From Gemmatimonas sp. (GTDB taxonomy: Bacteria > Gemmatimonadota > Gemmatimonadetes > Gemmatimonadales > Gemmatimonadaceae): a DNA stretch of 47,492 nucleotides. The stretch covers positions 1 through 47,492 of the forward strand of contig JANYJW010000044.1 of assembly GCA_025361705.1 (NCBI GenBank), read 5' to 3'. Positions 1 through 8,590 of the stretch are shown here, one piece after another (the stretch's first letter is position 1; each line of letters begins with the position of its first letter). The notes below the pieces were generated by a model. The model saw only the letters and a program-made list of their open reading frames with translations, was not told the origin of the DNA and ran no database searches. The translations under genes and the position numbers were made by a program.

Positions 1-741
1 GCCGCCCACGCCGCCGACACGCGGGTGCGCGTGGTCTCGCTGGCGCGCAACTTCGGCTATCAGGCCGCGGTCACGGCCGGCCTCACGCATGGGCAGGGCG
101 ACCTGTACGCCGTGATTGATGTCGACGGCGAGGATCCACCCGAGGTGCTCCCGCAGTTTCTCGAGGCCATCACGGCCGGTGCGCACATTGCCTACGGCAT
201 CCGGTCGCAGCGGCCCGAGCCCACCGCCATCATTCTCTTCCGTCGCCTCTTCTACTATCTGAACCGGTTCGTCGCCGACGCCGAGATCGTCGTGTGGATG
301 GCGGAGTTCAGCATGCTGCGGCGCGTGGTGCGTGATGCGATCCTCGTGCCGCGCACCACCTACCCGTTCCTGCGCGCCGAGATTGGCTTTGTCGGCTTCA
401 CCCGCGTCGGCGTGCCGTATGTGCGCCAGCCCCGGATGTTCGGGACGTCGCATTACAACCTGTGGCGCATGACGACGTTCGCGGTGGCGGGGATCCTGTC
501 GAGTTCGACGTTCCTGCTGCGGTTCGTGCTGTACATGGCGGCGGCGCTCGCCGTGGCGTTCCCGCTGGCGGTGCTGGCCCTGCGGCTCGACCTGGCGCGC
601 GCGGCGCACGTGGCCGTCATCGTGCAGCTGTACTTCCTGCTGATGGCGGTGCCAACGCTGAGCCTGTACCTCGCACGCACCTACAAGAACGGCGTCGGGC
701 GACCGGTCTTCATCGTCGACCCGGAAACCAGCAGGCTCTGA
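1..741 (+). CDS. GT2 family glycosyltransferase (5'-truncated), DPM1/ArnC-like
   Basis: The reading frame is open from the first base, so the N-terminus lies outside the window; a GTG at 25 is only an internal codon. The visible part starts at the motif SLARNFGYQAAVTAG, followed by a DVDGEDPPE acidic metal/nucleotide-binding stretch, both typical of polyprenyl-phosphate sugar transferases of family GT2. Two hydrophobic segments near the C-terminus (about residues 165-195 and 205-225 of the visible part) are membrane anchors, as in ArnC/GtrB-type enzymes. It converges with rfbG, whose stop lies 10 bases away. Likely role: moving a sugar to a lipid carrier or surface glycan. The substrate cannot be told from sequence. 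Confidence 0.85.
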   Translation, partial: AAHAADTRVRVVSLARNFGYQAAVTAGLTHGQGDLYAVIDVDGEDPPEVLPQFLEAITAGAHIAYGIRSQRPEPTAIILFRRLFYYLNRFVADAEIVVWMAEFSMLRRVVRDAILVPRTTYPFLRAEIGFVGFTRVGVPYVRQPRMFGTSHYNLWRMTTFAVAGILSSSTFLLRFVLYMAAALAVAFPLAVLALRLDLARAAHVAVIVQLYFLLMAVPTLSLYLARTYKNGVGRPVFIVDPETSRL

Positions 742-751
742 GCGGCGCCCG

Positions 752-1753
752 TTACGCGGCGAGAAACGCGCGGTACCACGCGATGGTCCGCGCGAGTCCC
801 TCGTCGAGGGTGTACCGCGGCGCCCACTGCAACGCGGTCCGCGCCTTGGCCGCGCTCAGCCACTGGTGCTGGATCTCGTGTCGCGCCTCGTTGCGCACAT
901 CCGGCACGAGCGGCGACTGCATCAGGTCGAGGATGCGCCGCGTCAGCGTGAGCACGTCCACCTGGATCTCGTTGGAGAAGTTGAACGCTTCGCCGCGCAG
1001 GTCGGGGCGCCCGTGCAGCGCGGCCGCCAGCTGGAGGTAGGCGGCCGCGCCGTCCTCGACATAGAAGTAATCGCGAATGAGCGTACCGTCCGATCGAATT
1101 ACGGGACGTTCGCCGCGCAGCACCGACCGGATGGCGCCCGGAACCAGCCGGTTCCAGTTGAGGTCACCGCCGCCGTAGAAGTTGCCGCAACGCGTGATGG
1201 CCACGGGCACGTCGAACGTGACCGCGTACATCCGGGCGACCAGGTCGGCGCACGACTTGCTGACGTCATACGGGTGTTCGCCCCGCAAGGCCGCCGTCTC
1301 GTCATAGGGCTGCACGTCGTGGCTGCCATACGCCTTGTCGCTCGAGGCCGTGACGATGGCCTTGACACGCGGACTCCGACGCGCCGCCTCGAGTAGCGCC
1401 CAGGTGCCGCGGATGTTCGAGTCCAGCGTGGACACGGGATTCCGGTTCGCCACCCCGACGATCGTCTGGGCGGCAAGATGGAAGACGGTGTCCGTCTCGT
1501 ACTCGCCCATGACACGCTCAAGCAGTTCCTGGTCGCGCGCATCACCGCGCACGACGTTGACCTGCTGCAGCATCGCGCCCGACAGCAGGGTGCTGCGTGG
1601 CACCCAGTCGCGCACCAGCGCCGTTACTTCGGCGCCCTGTTCGAGCAGCTGCCGCACCAGCCAGCCACCGAGCAGTCCGGTGGCTCCGGTGACAAAGACG
1701 GGCCGGTCGCGCCAGTGGCTGCCGTCAGTCCCCGCGTGCGAGATCGCGTTCAT
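752..1753 (-). CDS. rfbG: CDP-glucose 4,6-dehydratase
   Basis: This 333-residue extended SDR enzyme would convert CDP-glucose to CDP-4-keto-6-deoxyglucose, the entry step to CDP-3,6-dideoxyhexoses of surface polysaccharide. It has the Rossmann motif [12 protein letters not shown] near residue 20, the family-typical TASSDKAYG segment, the YxxxK catalytic pair in YDVSKSCAD, and [17 protein letters not shown], characteristic of this dehydratase. The ATG at 1753 overlaps the rfbF stop (ATGA, 4 bases), so translation is probably coupled. A longer open frame runs upstream but is a shadow of rfbF. Gene order rfbF-rfbG matches known CDP-sugar operons. The later pathway genes (rfbH and others) are not in the window. 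Confidence 0.92.
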   Translation of the reverse strand: MNAISHAGTDGSHWRDRPVFVTGATGLLGGWLVRQLLEQGAEVTALVRDWVPRSTLLSGAMLQQVNVVRGDARDQELLERVMGEYETDTVFHLAAQTIVGVANRNPVSTLDSNIRGTWALLEAARRSPRVKAIVTASSDKAYGSHDVQPYDETAALRGEHPYDVSKSCADLVARMYAVTFDVPVAITRCGNFYGGGDLNWNRLVPGAIRSVLRGERPVIRSDGTLIRDYFYVEDGAAAYLQLAAALHGRPDLRGEAFNFSNEIQVDVLTLTRRILDLMQSPLVPDVRNEARHEIQHQWLSAAKARTALQWAPRYTLDEGLARTIAWYRAFLAA

Positions 1754-2520
1754 TGCCAGGTCTTCCAGGGTGGAGTGCCGCTCGCCCAGAGCGACTCGAG
1801 CAGTCGGAGGTCGCGCAGGGTGTCCATGGGCTGCCAGAAACCCTCGTGCCGGTACGCGCGCAGCTGGCCATCCTTCGCCAGCCGTTCGAGCGGATCCTGC
1901 TCCCACACGCTGTCGTCGCCGTCGATGTAGTCGAGCACGCGCGGGTCGAGAACGAAGAAGCCGCCGTTGATCCACCCTTCGGTTGCCTGGTGCTTTTCCG
2001 CGAAGGTCCGCACTTCGTCGCCGTGCAGTTCGAGAGCCCCGAACCGTGCCGGGGGCCGGACGGCCGTCACCGTCGCCAGCTTGCCATGCGCGCGGTGGAA
2101 CGCGAGGAGCCGCGTGATGTCCACATCGCCCACGCCATCGCCGTATGTGAGGCAGAACGGCTCGCTGCCAATCCACTGCCGGAGGCGCCGCAGGCGCCCG
2201 CCGGTCTGCGTCGCGACGCCGGTATCGATGAGGTCGAGCGTCCAGTCATCGGTGACGGCGCCGTGGACGACCACCGAACCGTCCTTCAACCGCACGGTCG
2301 CGTCGCGCGACACTGCGTGATAATGAAGAAAATACGAGCGCACCATCTCGGCCTTGTAACCAAGGGCGAGGACGAAGTCGGTGAGTCCGTGCGACGCATA
2401 CATGCTCATGATGTGCCACAGCATCGGGCGGCCGCCGATCTCGACCATCGGCTTGGGCCGCAACGACGTCTCCTCCGACAGTCGCGTGCCGAGCCCTCCG
2501 GCCAGGATGACAACCTTCAT
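1750..2520 (-). CDS. rfbF: Glucose-1-phosphate cytidylyltransferase
   Basis: This 256-residue nucleotidyltransferase would make CDP-glucose from CTP and glucose-1-phosphate. It begins [18 protein letters not shown], the sugar-nucleotide transferase signature, followed by [18 protein letters not shown] with the substrate-binding lysine. [13 protein letters not shown] carries the metal-binding aspartate. The chosen ATG is preceded by AAGGAGA at a normal distance, and the longer upstream frame lacks family similarity. It overlaps rfbG by four bases. A 49-base gap separates it from the membrane-protein gene upstream, so it could be co-transcribed with the minus-strand genes from 6.8 kb down. Confidence 0.93.
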   Translation of the reverse strand: MKVVILAGGLGTRLSEETSLRPKPMVEIGGRPMLWHIMSMYASHGLTDFVLALGYKAEMVRSYFLHYHAVSRDATVRLKDGSVVVHGAVTDDWTLDLIDTGVATQTGGRLRRLRQWIGSEPFCLTYGDGVGDVDITRLLAFHRAHGKLATVTAVRPPARFGALELHGDEVRTFAEKHQATEGWINGGFFVLDPRVLDYIDGDDSVWEQDPLERLAKDGQLRAYRHEGFWQPMDTLRDLRLLESLWASGTPPWKTWQ

Positions 2521-2569
2521 CGGCAAGTCTCCTTGGAATGGCATGCCTGAGTTCGCAATGTAGCACGCG

Positions 2570-4483
2570 TCATTTGCGCAGGCTCCCCGGGCCACGATCC
2601 AACCCGTACACAAGCCACGCCGCATCCGAATACACCGACGGCAGTGACAAGCGGGGCGCTGTCGCGCGCCGGAACACCAGGTACGCTGCGCCCGCCTGAC
2701 GCAGCGCGTCGGCGCCGCGGTCGTCGAGCGCATCGTACCCGCTCACATCCGGATGCCCGTTCACGATGCGCATGCCCACCAGGGCGGCGCGCTGCCGGGC
2801 GACGAGGAAGTTCGTGGGCGCGTACGTCATTTGCGCGATGTCCGCCAGCGTCACGAAGACGCCACGCCGGGCGCGGACGCGGAAAGTCGTCGACTCCTTC
2901 CCGTCGGGTGGTACCACGAACATCGCATCGCGGGACGTGCTGTCCCTGGCCCAACGCTCCACATCGGCCATGTCGCCCGCCGGCTCATCCCAGAGAACGC
3001 GGGCATGCACGGCCGACCAGCGCTCCGGCGACAGGTTGTCCAGCGGACTGTCGTAGGGATGTCGCGCGAGCAGCGACAGAACGAGGATGGCGGCCGATGC
3101 GGGGAGCCACCAACCGGCGCTCGCGGACGCGGTGACGTCCGGGGGCTCCTCACGGGGCGCCCGCAGCACGAGCGGCACCGCGAACAGCGGCATGATTCCG
3201 CTGGCAATCACCAGGCCTACCCGGACAGCGTCGGACGCCACCGGGATGCCCAGGTGACGCCAGCCGATCGCAGCGATGGACGCCATGGCGCACAGGACGA
3301 GCGCGACGGCGAGGCCCCTGGCCGATGCGCCGCCCTGCTCGACGAGCACAATCGCCACGGCCAGCAGCATGAGCGACGCGGCCACCGTGTGGTTCTGCAC
3401 GATGGCCGCCAGCGCCAGCAGCGCCCCGAGTCGCGCGCGGCGCACGGCCGATCCGGTGGCGTTCCACGCACCGGCGGCAAGGAGGACGCACAGCGGCATG
3501 GCCAGCACCTTTACATAGGCCGTCGTTCGGAACCAGAAGAACAGGCCGATGAATGCACTGCGAAAGACGTCGGCGCCCACGATGTAGATCGCCATCAGCC
3601 CATGGAGCGCCGCGACGGCGACCAGGAGATCTCGGCGCCGGTCGCGCGCCAGATGCCTGCTGCCGGCGAGTGCGAGCACCAGCATGCTCGCATAGAAGCC
3701 GAGCCCGCTGTCGACGTGGTTGCGGATGGTGTACTGCGCGTTGAACGGCTCGATGAGCGCAATGAGTCCGGCCGGAGACGCGGTGCCCGCCTGGCCGCCG
3801 TACAGGCGTCCCATCATCACAAACACGTTCGGCGAGGCCAGCAGCGCAGCGGCCGCCAGCGCACGCACAATGCGCCCACGATCCTCTGTCCACCACACCA
3901 CTGCCGCGCCAAGCATAAGGACGACGGCAATGCTCCCCATGCTGGGGTGGATGTTGCAGAGTACCCCGGCCGCGACACCTGCCACCATCCACCACCGCTT
4001 CCAGAGGGCGAGCAGGGCGAGAAGCGCCAGGTCGTTGCCCACCGACCCGACGACGAACTCCTGCCATGGAATCGGCGACCACACCAGCGAGCCACGCAGC
4101 GGCGGCATCGCCATCAGCACCGCCGCCGACAGCACCGCAATATCCCGACGCCCCGTCAGCCACTCGAAGAGGTGCAGCGCGAGCAACATCAGCAGGAAGA
4201 CCGATGCGAGCAGCCCGACCTCCCAGATGGCACTCAACGGAATGCCGAGCGATGCCAGCTTGCCGAGGGCGACGTAGAGGTGATACCCCCCGTGCAGTCC
4301 GGATTGGACCAGGAGGTCGGCTGTCGGGTACGTGCCAGGCCAGCCGCTCTCGAGGGCAATCGGCACGGCCGTCCAGCGATCGCCCGTTGCCGGCGATGCA
4401 CCATAGAACGTGTGGAATGCCGTCAGGACGCCGGCCACCAGCACGGGGTGGGTGACGATCGACGATTCGCGCGCCTCGGGCAT
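2570..4483 (-). CDS. Polytopic membrane protein of unknown function, DUF6798-like
   Basis: About 637 residues, with roughly ten or more hydrophobic segments over the first 470 residues and a soluble C-terminal part of about 150 residues. The layout (many helices, then a C-terminal globular domain with SPERWSAVHARVLWDEPAGD and FVVPPDGK) resembles DUF6798 or other GT-C-like bacterial integral membrane proteins linked to surface polysaccharide loci. No catalytic motif was recognised with confidence. The start is uncertain: ATG 4483 overlaps the stop of the upstream PHP gene as TGATG, which I prefer; ATG 4516 in the same frame would add 11 residues. Neither has a clear Shine-Dalgarno sequence. 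Confidence 0.75.
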   Translation of the reverse strand: MPEARESSIVTHPVLVAGVLTAFHTFYGASPATGDRWTAVPIALESGWPGTYPTADLLVQSGLHGGYHLYVALGKLASLGIPLSAIWEVGLLASVFLLMLLALHLFEWLTGRRDIAVLSAAVLMAMPPLRGSLVWSPIPWQEFVVGSVGNDLALLALLALWKRWWMVAGVAAGVLCNIHPSMGSIAVVLMLGAAVVWWTEDRGRIVRALAAAALLASPNVFVMMGRLYGGQAGTASPAGLIALIEPFNAQYTIRNHVDSGLGFYASMLVLALAGSRHLARDRRRDLLVAVAALHGLMAIYIVGADVFRSAFIGLFFWFRTTAYVKVLAMPLCVLLAAGAWNATGSAVRRARLGALLALAAIVQNHTVAASLMLLAVAIVLVEQGGASARGLAVALVLCAMASIAAIGWRHLGIPVASDAVRVGLVIASGIMPLFAVPLVLRAPREEPPDVTASASAGWWLPASAAILVLSLLARHPYDSPLDNLSPERWSAVHARVLWDEPAGDMADVERWARDSTSRDAMFVVPPDGKESTTFRVRARRGVFVTLADIAQMTYAPTNFLVARQRAALVGMRIVNGHPDVSGYDALDDRGADALRQAGAAYLVFRRATAPRLSLPSVYSDAAWLVYGLDRGPGSLRK

Positions 4484-5298
4484 CAGCGTGTGCCGCCGAA
4501 CAGCCGCGTCCACCATGACGATGACGTGCGACGTGCGTCCCCGAGCGGTGGTACGGCCAGCGGTGACTCATCACGCACGAGCCGCGCCGTGTTCTCGCAG
4601 AACAGCAGGTCGGCCTGTTCGGCCGCGCCCTGTTCGGCCAGCGCGGCGCGCGCCGCCGCCACGGCCGGGGCGCCGCGGCCATGGTAATCGCTCGAGCCGT
4701 ACTCCACCCAGCCGCGCGCGAGTAACGTCGCGGCACGTTTGGCGGGCCCGGTGCCGTGGTAGCCAACCAGTGAACCCGCGTTCACCTGGAAGTACGCACC
4801 CGCATACCGCAACGTGAGCAGTTGCTCCAGCGAGTCGTCGACATTGCGATAGCGTTCGGGGTGCGCGAGTATCGGCTGCCATCCTTGGGCGCGAAGCGCG
4901 CGCAGCGCAAAGTCGGCGTGCGTCAACGGCAACTGCAGGCCAGGATATTCCACAAGGACAAAACGCCCGCCATTGAGGCGCAGACGCTCGTCGCGCACGT
5001 CGGGGTCGGGAACGTCGAGCATCAGTTCCACACCGCGCATCAACCGCACGCCGCACGCAGCCACTGCGGCATCGCCGGTCAGCGCCGCCCAGCCGGCGTC
5101 GAGCTGCGCCAGGCGTTCGGCCAGCGCGTCGCCAACCAGCGAGAGCGACCCGTCGAAGTGCGGCGTGGTGAGGGCCGTCGTCACTCCATCGCGGGCCATC
5201 GCGGCAACCGCGGTGCGTGACGCAACGATGTCGGCGGCGCCATCATCGACACCCGGAATGAGATGCGAATGAAAATCCGTCGCGCCCTGCACGCTCAT
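4483..5298 (-). CDS. CpsB/YwqE-family PHP-domain tyrosine phosphatase
   Basis: This 271-residue protein has the PHP metal-binding opening DFHSHLIPGVDDGA, then TALTTPHFDGS, RGVELML, ILAHPERYRN and SSDYHGR, which supply the expected His/Asp/Glu metal ligands. Family members such as Streptococcus CpsB and Bacillus YwqE dephosphorylate tyrosine kinases that control polysaccharide polymerisation. A capsule or exopolysaccharide role fits the neighbouring CDP-sugar genes, but no tyrosine kinase lies in the window. The start ATG overlaps the stop of the TIGR01777 gene by four bases (ATGA). The last 25 residues are probably a disordered tail. Confidence 0.85.
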   Translation of the reverse strand: MSVQGATDFHSHLIPGVDDGAADIVASRTAVAAMARDGVTTALTTPHFDGSLSLVGDALAERLAQLDAGWAALTGDAAVAACGVRLMRGVELMLDVPDPDVRDERLRLNGGRFVLVEYPGLQLPLTHADFALRALRAQGWQPILAHPERYRNVDDSLEQLLTLRYAGAYFQVNAGSLVGYHGTGPAKRAATLLARGWVEYGSSDYHGRGAPAVAAARAALAEQGAAEQADLLFCENTARLVRDESPLAVPPLGDARRTSSSWWTRLFGGTR

Positions 5299-6179
5299 GC
5301 ATTCACCGCGGCGTCGAGCGCCGACTCGAGTGTCGGGTGGCGGAACGCATACCCGGCGGCGAGAAGTCGGCGTGGCACCGCGCGCTGGCTTGCCAGCAAC
5401 GTGCCACGCGCCATCTCACCAAACACCAAGTTGAGGGCCAACGCCGGTACGGGGAAGAGCGCCGGACGCCGCGTGACGCGGGCCAGCGTTGCCGTGAATT
5501 CGGCGTTCGTCGCGGCCACGGGAGCCGTGGCATTCACAGCGCCCACCAGCGCGTCGGACTCGAGCGCGGCCCGCACGACGCCGAGCGCGTCGTCCATCGA
5601 CAGCCAGCTCATCCATTGCCGGCCGCTGCCCAGACGACCGCCGAGTCCAAGACGAAAGAGCGGCAACATGCGGGCGAGCGCACCGCCCTCCCGCGACAGG
5701 ACCACGCCGAACCGCAGGTGCACCGTGCGCACGCCCGCTCGCACGGCCGCATCGGCGCTGGCCTCCCATGCGCGGCACACTCGCGCAAGAAAGTCGTCGC
5801 CGGGCGGCGCGGACTCGTCGCACACCGCGTCGCCCGCGTCGCCATAGAAGCCCACGGCCGATGCGCACACGAGCACACGCGGACGCGGCGCCAGCGCGGC
5901 GACCGTCTGCGCGAGCAGTGCGGTGCCGCGCACCCGGCTCTCGTGGATGTCGCGCCGCTGCGCCGGCGTCCATCGCTGCCCGACGTTGGCGCCTGCGAGG
6001 TGCACGAAGGCGTCGATGCCCGCGCATGCCGCCGGGTCGATCCGACCCGCCGACGGGTCCCACGGCACATCGGCGTCGCGGCCGCGGCCGATGCGCACGA
6101 CGGCATGGCCCGCGGTGCGCAACGCCGGCACCAGTTGCTGCCCCACGAGTCCACTCGCTCCCGTCACCCCAATGCGCAC
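5295..6179 (-). CDS. TIGR01777-family NAD(P)-dependent epimerase (YfcH-like)
   Basis: About 294 residues. It opens with the Rossmann motif VTGASGLVGQQL and contains HLAGANVGQRWT and SAVGFYGDAGD, hallmarks of the TIGR01777/YfcH atypical SDR family, ending in the usual C-terminal DUF1731 part (VPALALNLVFGEMARGTLL). The start is set by a GTG at 6179 with a strong CGGAGGA Shine-Dalgarno just upstream. The open frame reaches 6251 but that extension, rich in Cys and Trp, overlaps alkA and looks non-coding. The biological role of the family is not established. It lies 22 bases after the DNA glycosylase gene. Confidence 0.88.
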   Translation of the reverse strand: MRIGVTGASGLVGQQLVPALRTAGHAVVRIGRGRDADVPWDPSAGRIDPAACAGIDAFVHLAGANVGQRWTPAQRRDIHESRVRGTALLAQTVAALAPRPRVLVCASAVGFYGDAGDAVCDESAPPGDDFLARVCRAWEASADAAVRAGVRTVHLRFGVVLSREGGALARMLPLFRLGLGGRLGSGRQWMSWLSMDDALGVVRAALESDALVGAVNATAPVAATNAEFTATLARVTRRPALFPVPALALNLVFGEMARGTLLASQRAVPRRLLAAGYAFRHPTLESALDAAVNA

Positions 6180-6201
6180 GCGTCCTCCGATGGCGGATGC
6201 C

Positions 6202-6822
6202 TCAGGCCGCTGGCAAGTCCAGCAGTCGCCACAGGTACCAACTGGCCACACTGCGATACGGTGCCCAGGGCGCCCCGCGCTTGAGCACCTGCTCCGGCGT
6301 CGGCAGCCGTCGCGTGGCGTACGCGCGCTGGATGCCCTTCTGAATGCCCAGGTCGAGATCGGGCAGCACGTCCGGCCGGCCCAGCCGGAACATCAGGAAC
6401 ATCTGCGCCGTCCATCGCCCCACTCCCTTCACCTGCGTGAGCGTCTCGATAATGGCATCGTCTTCGTACTCGTGCAGGCGCTCGAGCGGGAAGCCGCGGT
6501 CCAGGGCGCGCGTGGACAGGTCCTTGACGTACTTCACCTTCTGGCCGCTCAGACCGGCCGCGCGCAGCACGGCATCGTCCAGCTTGAGCAGGGCGCGCGG
6601 CGTCGGTTCCCCACCGCGGAACAGCTGCAGCACGCGGCCATGAATCGTGCCGGCCGCCTGCCCGCTGAGCTGCTGATAGACAATCGACCGGAGCACGGCG
6701 CCGTAGTGCGTGCCCTCGGCGTCGCGTCGCTGGCGGAACGGCCCAACGCGGTCGATCACGGTAGCCAGCACCGGATCGACCGCGCGCAGGTGCGCAACTG
6801 CCTTCTTCATTGGAATCGGCAT
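6202..6822 (-). CDS. DNA-3-methyladenine glycosylase II-like, HhH-GPD (AlkA-like)
   Basis: This 206-residue base-excision-repair glycosylase has a helix-hairpin-helix around VKGVGRWTAQMFLMF (about residue 130-145) followed by LPDLDLGIQKG, where the second Asp is in the position of the catalytic aspartate of the HhH-GPD superfamily. Earlier, VYQQLSGQAAGTIHGR is typical of short AlkA/MAG-type enzymes that lack the N-terminal AlkA domain. It should remove alkylated purines from DNA. It is 48 bases downstream of cheZ on the same strand, so it could receive flagellar-operon readthrough, but its function is unrelated. Confidence 0.9.
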   Translation of the reverse strand: MPIPMKKAVAHLRAVDPVLATVIDRVGPFRQRRDAEGTHYGAVLRSIVYQQLSGQAAGTIHGRVLQLFRGGEPTPRALLKLDDAVLRAAGLSGQKVKYVKDLSTRALDRGFPLERLHEYEDDAIIETLTQVKGVGRWTAQMFLMFRLGRPDVLPDLDLGIQKGIQRAYATRRLPTPEQVLKRGAPWAPYRSVASWYLWRLLDLPAA

Positions 6823-6870
6823 GGTGCGCGGAAGCTAGCGGCTGCCGCGACGGAACTCGATGCCCGCCGG

Positions 6871-7524
6871 CTACGCCGGCGCCTGATCCCCTTCGAAGAT
6901 CTCGTCGGCCATGTGCTGGCGTCCTGCGCGATCCTTGGTGGTCGCGTTCGGGTCGTACGTCCCCGAGCCTGCATCGTGCAGCGCCGTACGGGCATCGTCG
7001 AGGCCCGTGACGTCGATGAGGTGCAGCACCGAGATCAGCTTTTCCTCGAGTTCCACGAGGACGTTGGCCGCGTAGCGGATTTGCTGGCTGGTGATGTCCT
7101 GGAACTGCAGGGCTTCGGTGATGGAGAAGAGCTCATTGCGCATCGAATCGCGCAGCTCCGAGCCCTTGGAAGTGCGGTCCGGATCGTCGGCGTCGAGCGT
7201 GTCGAGGTATCCTTGGGCCCGGTCGAGCGAGTCGAGGATGCCCGACGCGGCGCTCTCGGTGGTCGAGTTGACTTCCTCGAGCTTGGAATGCGTGTGCTGC
7301 AGGCGCTCCACGGCCGCCGACTGAAGCTGGGTCTTGTTCTTCCGCAGGTTCTCGAGGATGCCGACGATTTCCCTGTTGGCCTGCTCGAGGATCATCGGCA
7401 GCGCACCCAGGGCGGAGCTTGGACGCTTGGCGGGCGCCACGGATCCGAGGGCCCCCAGCTCGCTGTCGATGAGACGCAGGGTCGCTTCGGAGTCGTACAA
7501 TGCTTCGCGCGCGTTGTTTGTCAT
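6871..7524 (-). CDS. cheZ: CheZ-family CheY-P phosphatase
   Basis: This 217-residue, mostly helical protein carries the CheZ active-site helix ALQFQDITSQQIRYAANVL. The essential Asp and Gln fall at residues 143 and 147, the same numbers as in E. coli CheZ. Long helices on either side fit the dimeric four-helix bundle. A C-terminal tail (from about 190) could be the CheY-binding peptide. The ATG at 7524 lies two bases after the cheY stop, so the pair is coupled and presumably sets CheY-P lifetime at the FliM switch. The longer upstream frame is a shadow of cheY. No cheA, cheW or receptor gene is in the window. Confidence 0.9.
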   Translation of the reverse strand: MTNNAREALYDSEATLRLIDSELGALGSVAPAKRPSSALGALPMILEQANREIVGILENLRKNKTQLQSAAVERLQHTHSKLEEVNSTTESAASGILDSLDRAQGYLDTLDADDPDRTSKGSELRDSMRNELFSITEALQFQDITSQQIRYAANVLVELEEKLISVLHLIDVTGLDDARTALHDAGSGTYDPNATTKDRAGRQHMADEIFEGDQAPA

Positions 7525-7526
7525 GG

Positions 7527-7901
7527 TCAGCTCGCCACGGGTGCGCCAATCAGCGCGTCGATCTTTTCCTTCAAGATCTGCGGCGTGAACGGCTTGACGA
7601 TGTAGTTGTTGACCCCGGATTCCATGGCCGTGATGATGTCCTCGCGCACGGAGCGCGCGGTGACCATCAGGATGGGAATGGTCTTGCCGTCGTCCCGTCC
7701 GCGAATGGCGCGGGCAAGGTCGACCCCCCCCATGTTCGGCATGTTCCAATCGGTGATGACGAACCCGATTTGGGGACCGAATTTGGTGAGCGCCTCGGCG
7801 CCATCGGCAGCTTCGACGATGTCGCTGATGCCAATGCGCTGCAGGGAATTGATCACGATGCGCCGCATCGTGGCCGAGTCGTCAACTACGAGGAACTTCA
7901 T
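7527..7901 (-). CDS. cheY: CheY-like single-domain response regulator
   Basis: This 124-residue receiver domain has the acidic pair D7-D8, phospho-acceptor D51 in VITDWNMPNMGG, T81 in the VTAR switch segment and K103 in VKPFTP, so every key residue is intact. There is no output domain. With cheZ immediately downstream and FliM carrying a canonical CheY-binding peptide later in the window, chemotaxis signalling to the motor is the most likely role. A GAGG about 12 bases upstream of the ATG serves as ribosome site. It follows flgM by 30 bases and probably shares its transcript. Confidence 0.93.
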   Translation of the reverse strand: MKFLVVDDSATMRRIVINSLQRIGISDIVEAADGAEALTKFGPQIGFVITDWNMPNMGGVDLARAIRGRDDGKTIPILMVTARSVREDIITAMESGVNNYIVKPFTPQILKEKIDALIGAPVAS

Positions 7902-7931
7902 GGCGGTGGAGCCTCGAAGGGAAGTGCTGGA

Positions 7932-8231
7932 TCAGATGTCGCCGCGCTGCAGAATGCGGCGTGCGACGGTGTCTACGACCTCAGTGGCGTTGTACGCGCC
8001 GGAGAGGATCCGGGAACGCAGGTCGGCCACGCGCTCGGTCGACAGGGAATCCGCGCTGGCCAGCTGGCGGCCCGCATCGGAGATTTCGACGCTGTCACGG
8101 CGCGGCTTTGCCGCGCCAGTTTCGGGATTGGCAGTCTTCGACGGATTGACGGCCTCGGCCGGCACGGCACCACGTACGTCCTTGGTGCCCGCGGCGAGAA
8201 CTTCAGGCGACAACGGTCCAGTGATCTTCAT
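7932..8231 (-). CDS. flgM: Anti-sigma-28 factor FlgM
   Basis: This 99-residue protein begins MKITGP and carries the FlgM core: DSVEISDAGRQLA (about residues 46-58) and RVADLRSRILSGAY...VVDTVARRIL (the sigma-binding helices). FlgM holds FliA inactive until the hook is complete and is then exported. The ATG at 8231 has a strong TGGAGGAA ribosome site; the frame extends to 8270 but those codons overlap the promoter. A sigma-28-like promoter sits directly upstream, giving the usual autoregulatory loop. fliA itself is not in the window. Confidence 0.92.
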   Translation of the reverse strand: MKITGPLSPEVLAAGTKDVRGAVPAEAVNPSKTANPETGAAKPRRDSVEISDAGRQLASADSLSTERVADLRSRILSGAYNATEVVDTVARRILQRGDI

Positions 8232-8255
8232 GATGTGCTTCCTCCATAAGACATC

Positions 8256-8283
8256 GTATCGGCTTGGCAATGGCGAAACTTGA
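8256..8283 (-). promoter_or_regulatory. Sigma-28-type promoter upstream of flgM
   Basis: On the minus strand the -35 reads TCAAGTTT and the -10 reads GCCGATAC, separated by 12 bases, against the sigma-28 consensus TAAAGTTT-N11-GCCGATAA. It lies 25 bases before the flgM ATG. Seven of eight bases match in each box, though the spacer is one base long. Confidence 0.68.
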
Positions 8284-8305
8284 ATTGCGCCAAGCCCTTA
8301 GAGCG

Positions 8306-8590
8306 TCAGCGGGTCACGTCGAGCTTGTGCACCTGGGCGGCCACATCCCGGTCGGTTGCCGCCCGCAGCGAGGCGCTCGCCTTGTCCCGCTGAGCCATCC
8401 CGCGCATGCGCAGTTGTCGGGTGATTCCGGCATGGTTTTCCACCTCTTGGGCCGCCTTGGCAATCAGGTCGGTCAGCTGTCCTTTTGCGTTCGACTCCGC
8501 CCCGGCCGACTCAACCATGGCGGCAACGACTGCCGCCACGCGGGTCATTCCGTCCGCGGTCACTTCGCGGTGGCGGCTCGGGTTGGTCAC
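8306..8590 (-). CDS. Small helical protein of unknown function, between flgM and flgL
   Basis: This 94-residue protein is rich in Ala, Glu, Arg and Gln and probably all helical (AVVAAMVESAGAESNAKGQ, then LIAKAAQEVENHAGITRQL). I do not recognise a family. Its place beside flgM would suit an FlgN-type export chaperone, but no FlgN motif is visible, so I leave it unnamed. The start overlaps the stop of the upstream 127-residue gene by four bases, which strongly supports that both are real and co-translated. A 74-base gap with its own promoter separates it from flgM. Confidence 0.7.
   Translation of the reverse strand: MTNPSRHREVTADGMTRVAAVVAAMVESAGAESNAKGQLTDLIAKAAQEVENHAGITRQLRMRGMAQRDKASASLRAATDRDVAAQVHKLDVTR

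Noticed and set aside
2753..4687. Long plus-strand frame, and a second minus-strand frame, across the membrane-protein gene
   Set aside because: Charged, low-complexity translations with no motif; the minus-strand frame with regular hydrophobic segments is the real gene.
6866..6880. GCCGGC-TAC-GCCGGC hairpin at the cheZ stop as a terminator
   Set aside because: It overlaps the cheZ 3' end, has a 3-base loop and no T run; such GC palindromes are expected by chance at this composition.
8306..8590. Naming the 94-residue protein FlgN
   Set aside because: Position fits, but no FlgN motif is visible and the protein is shorter than typical FlgN.
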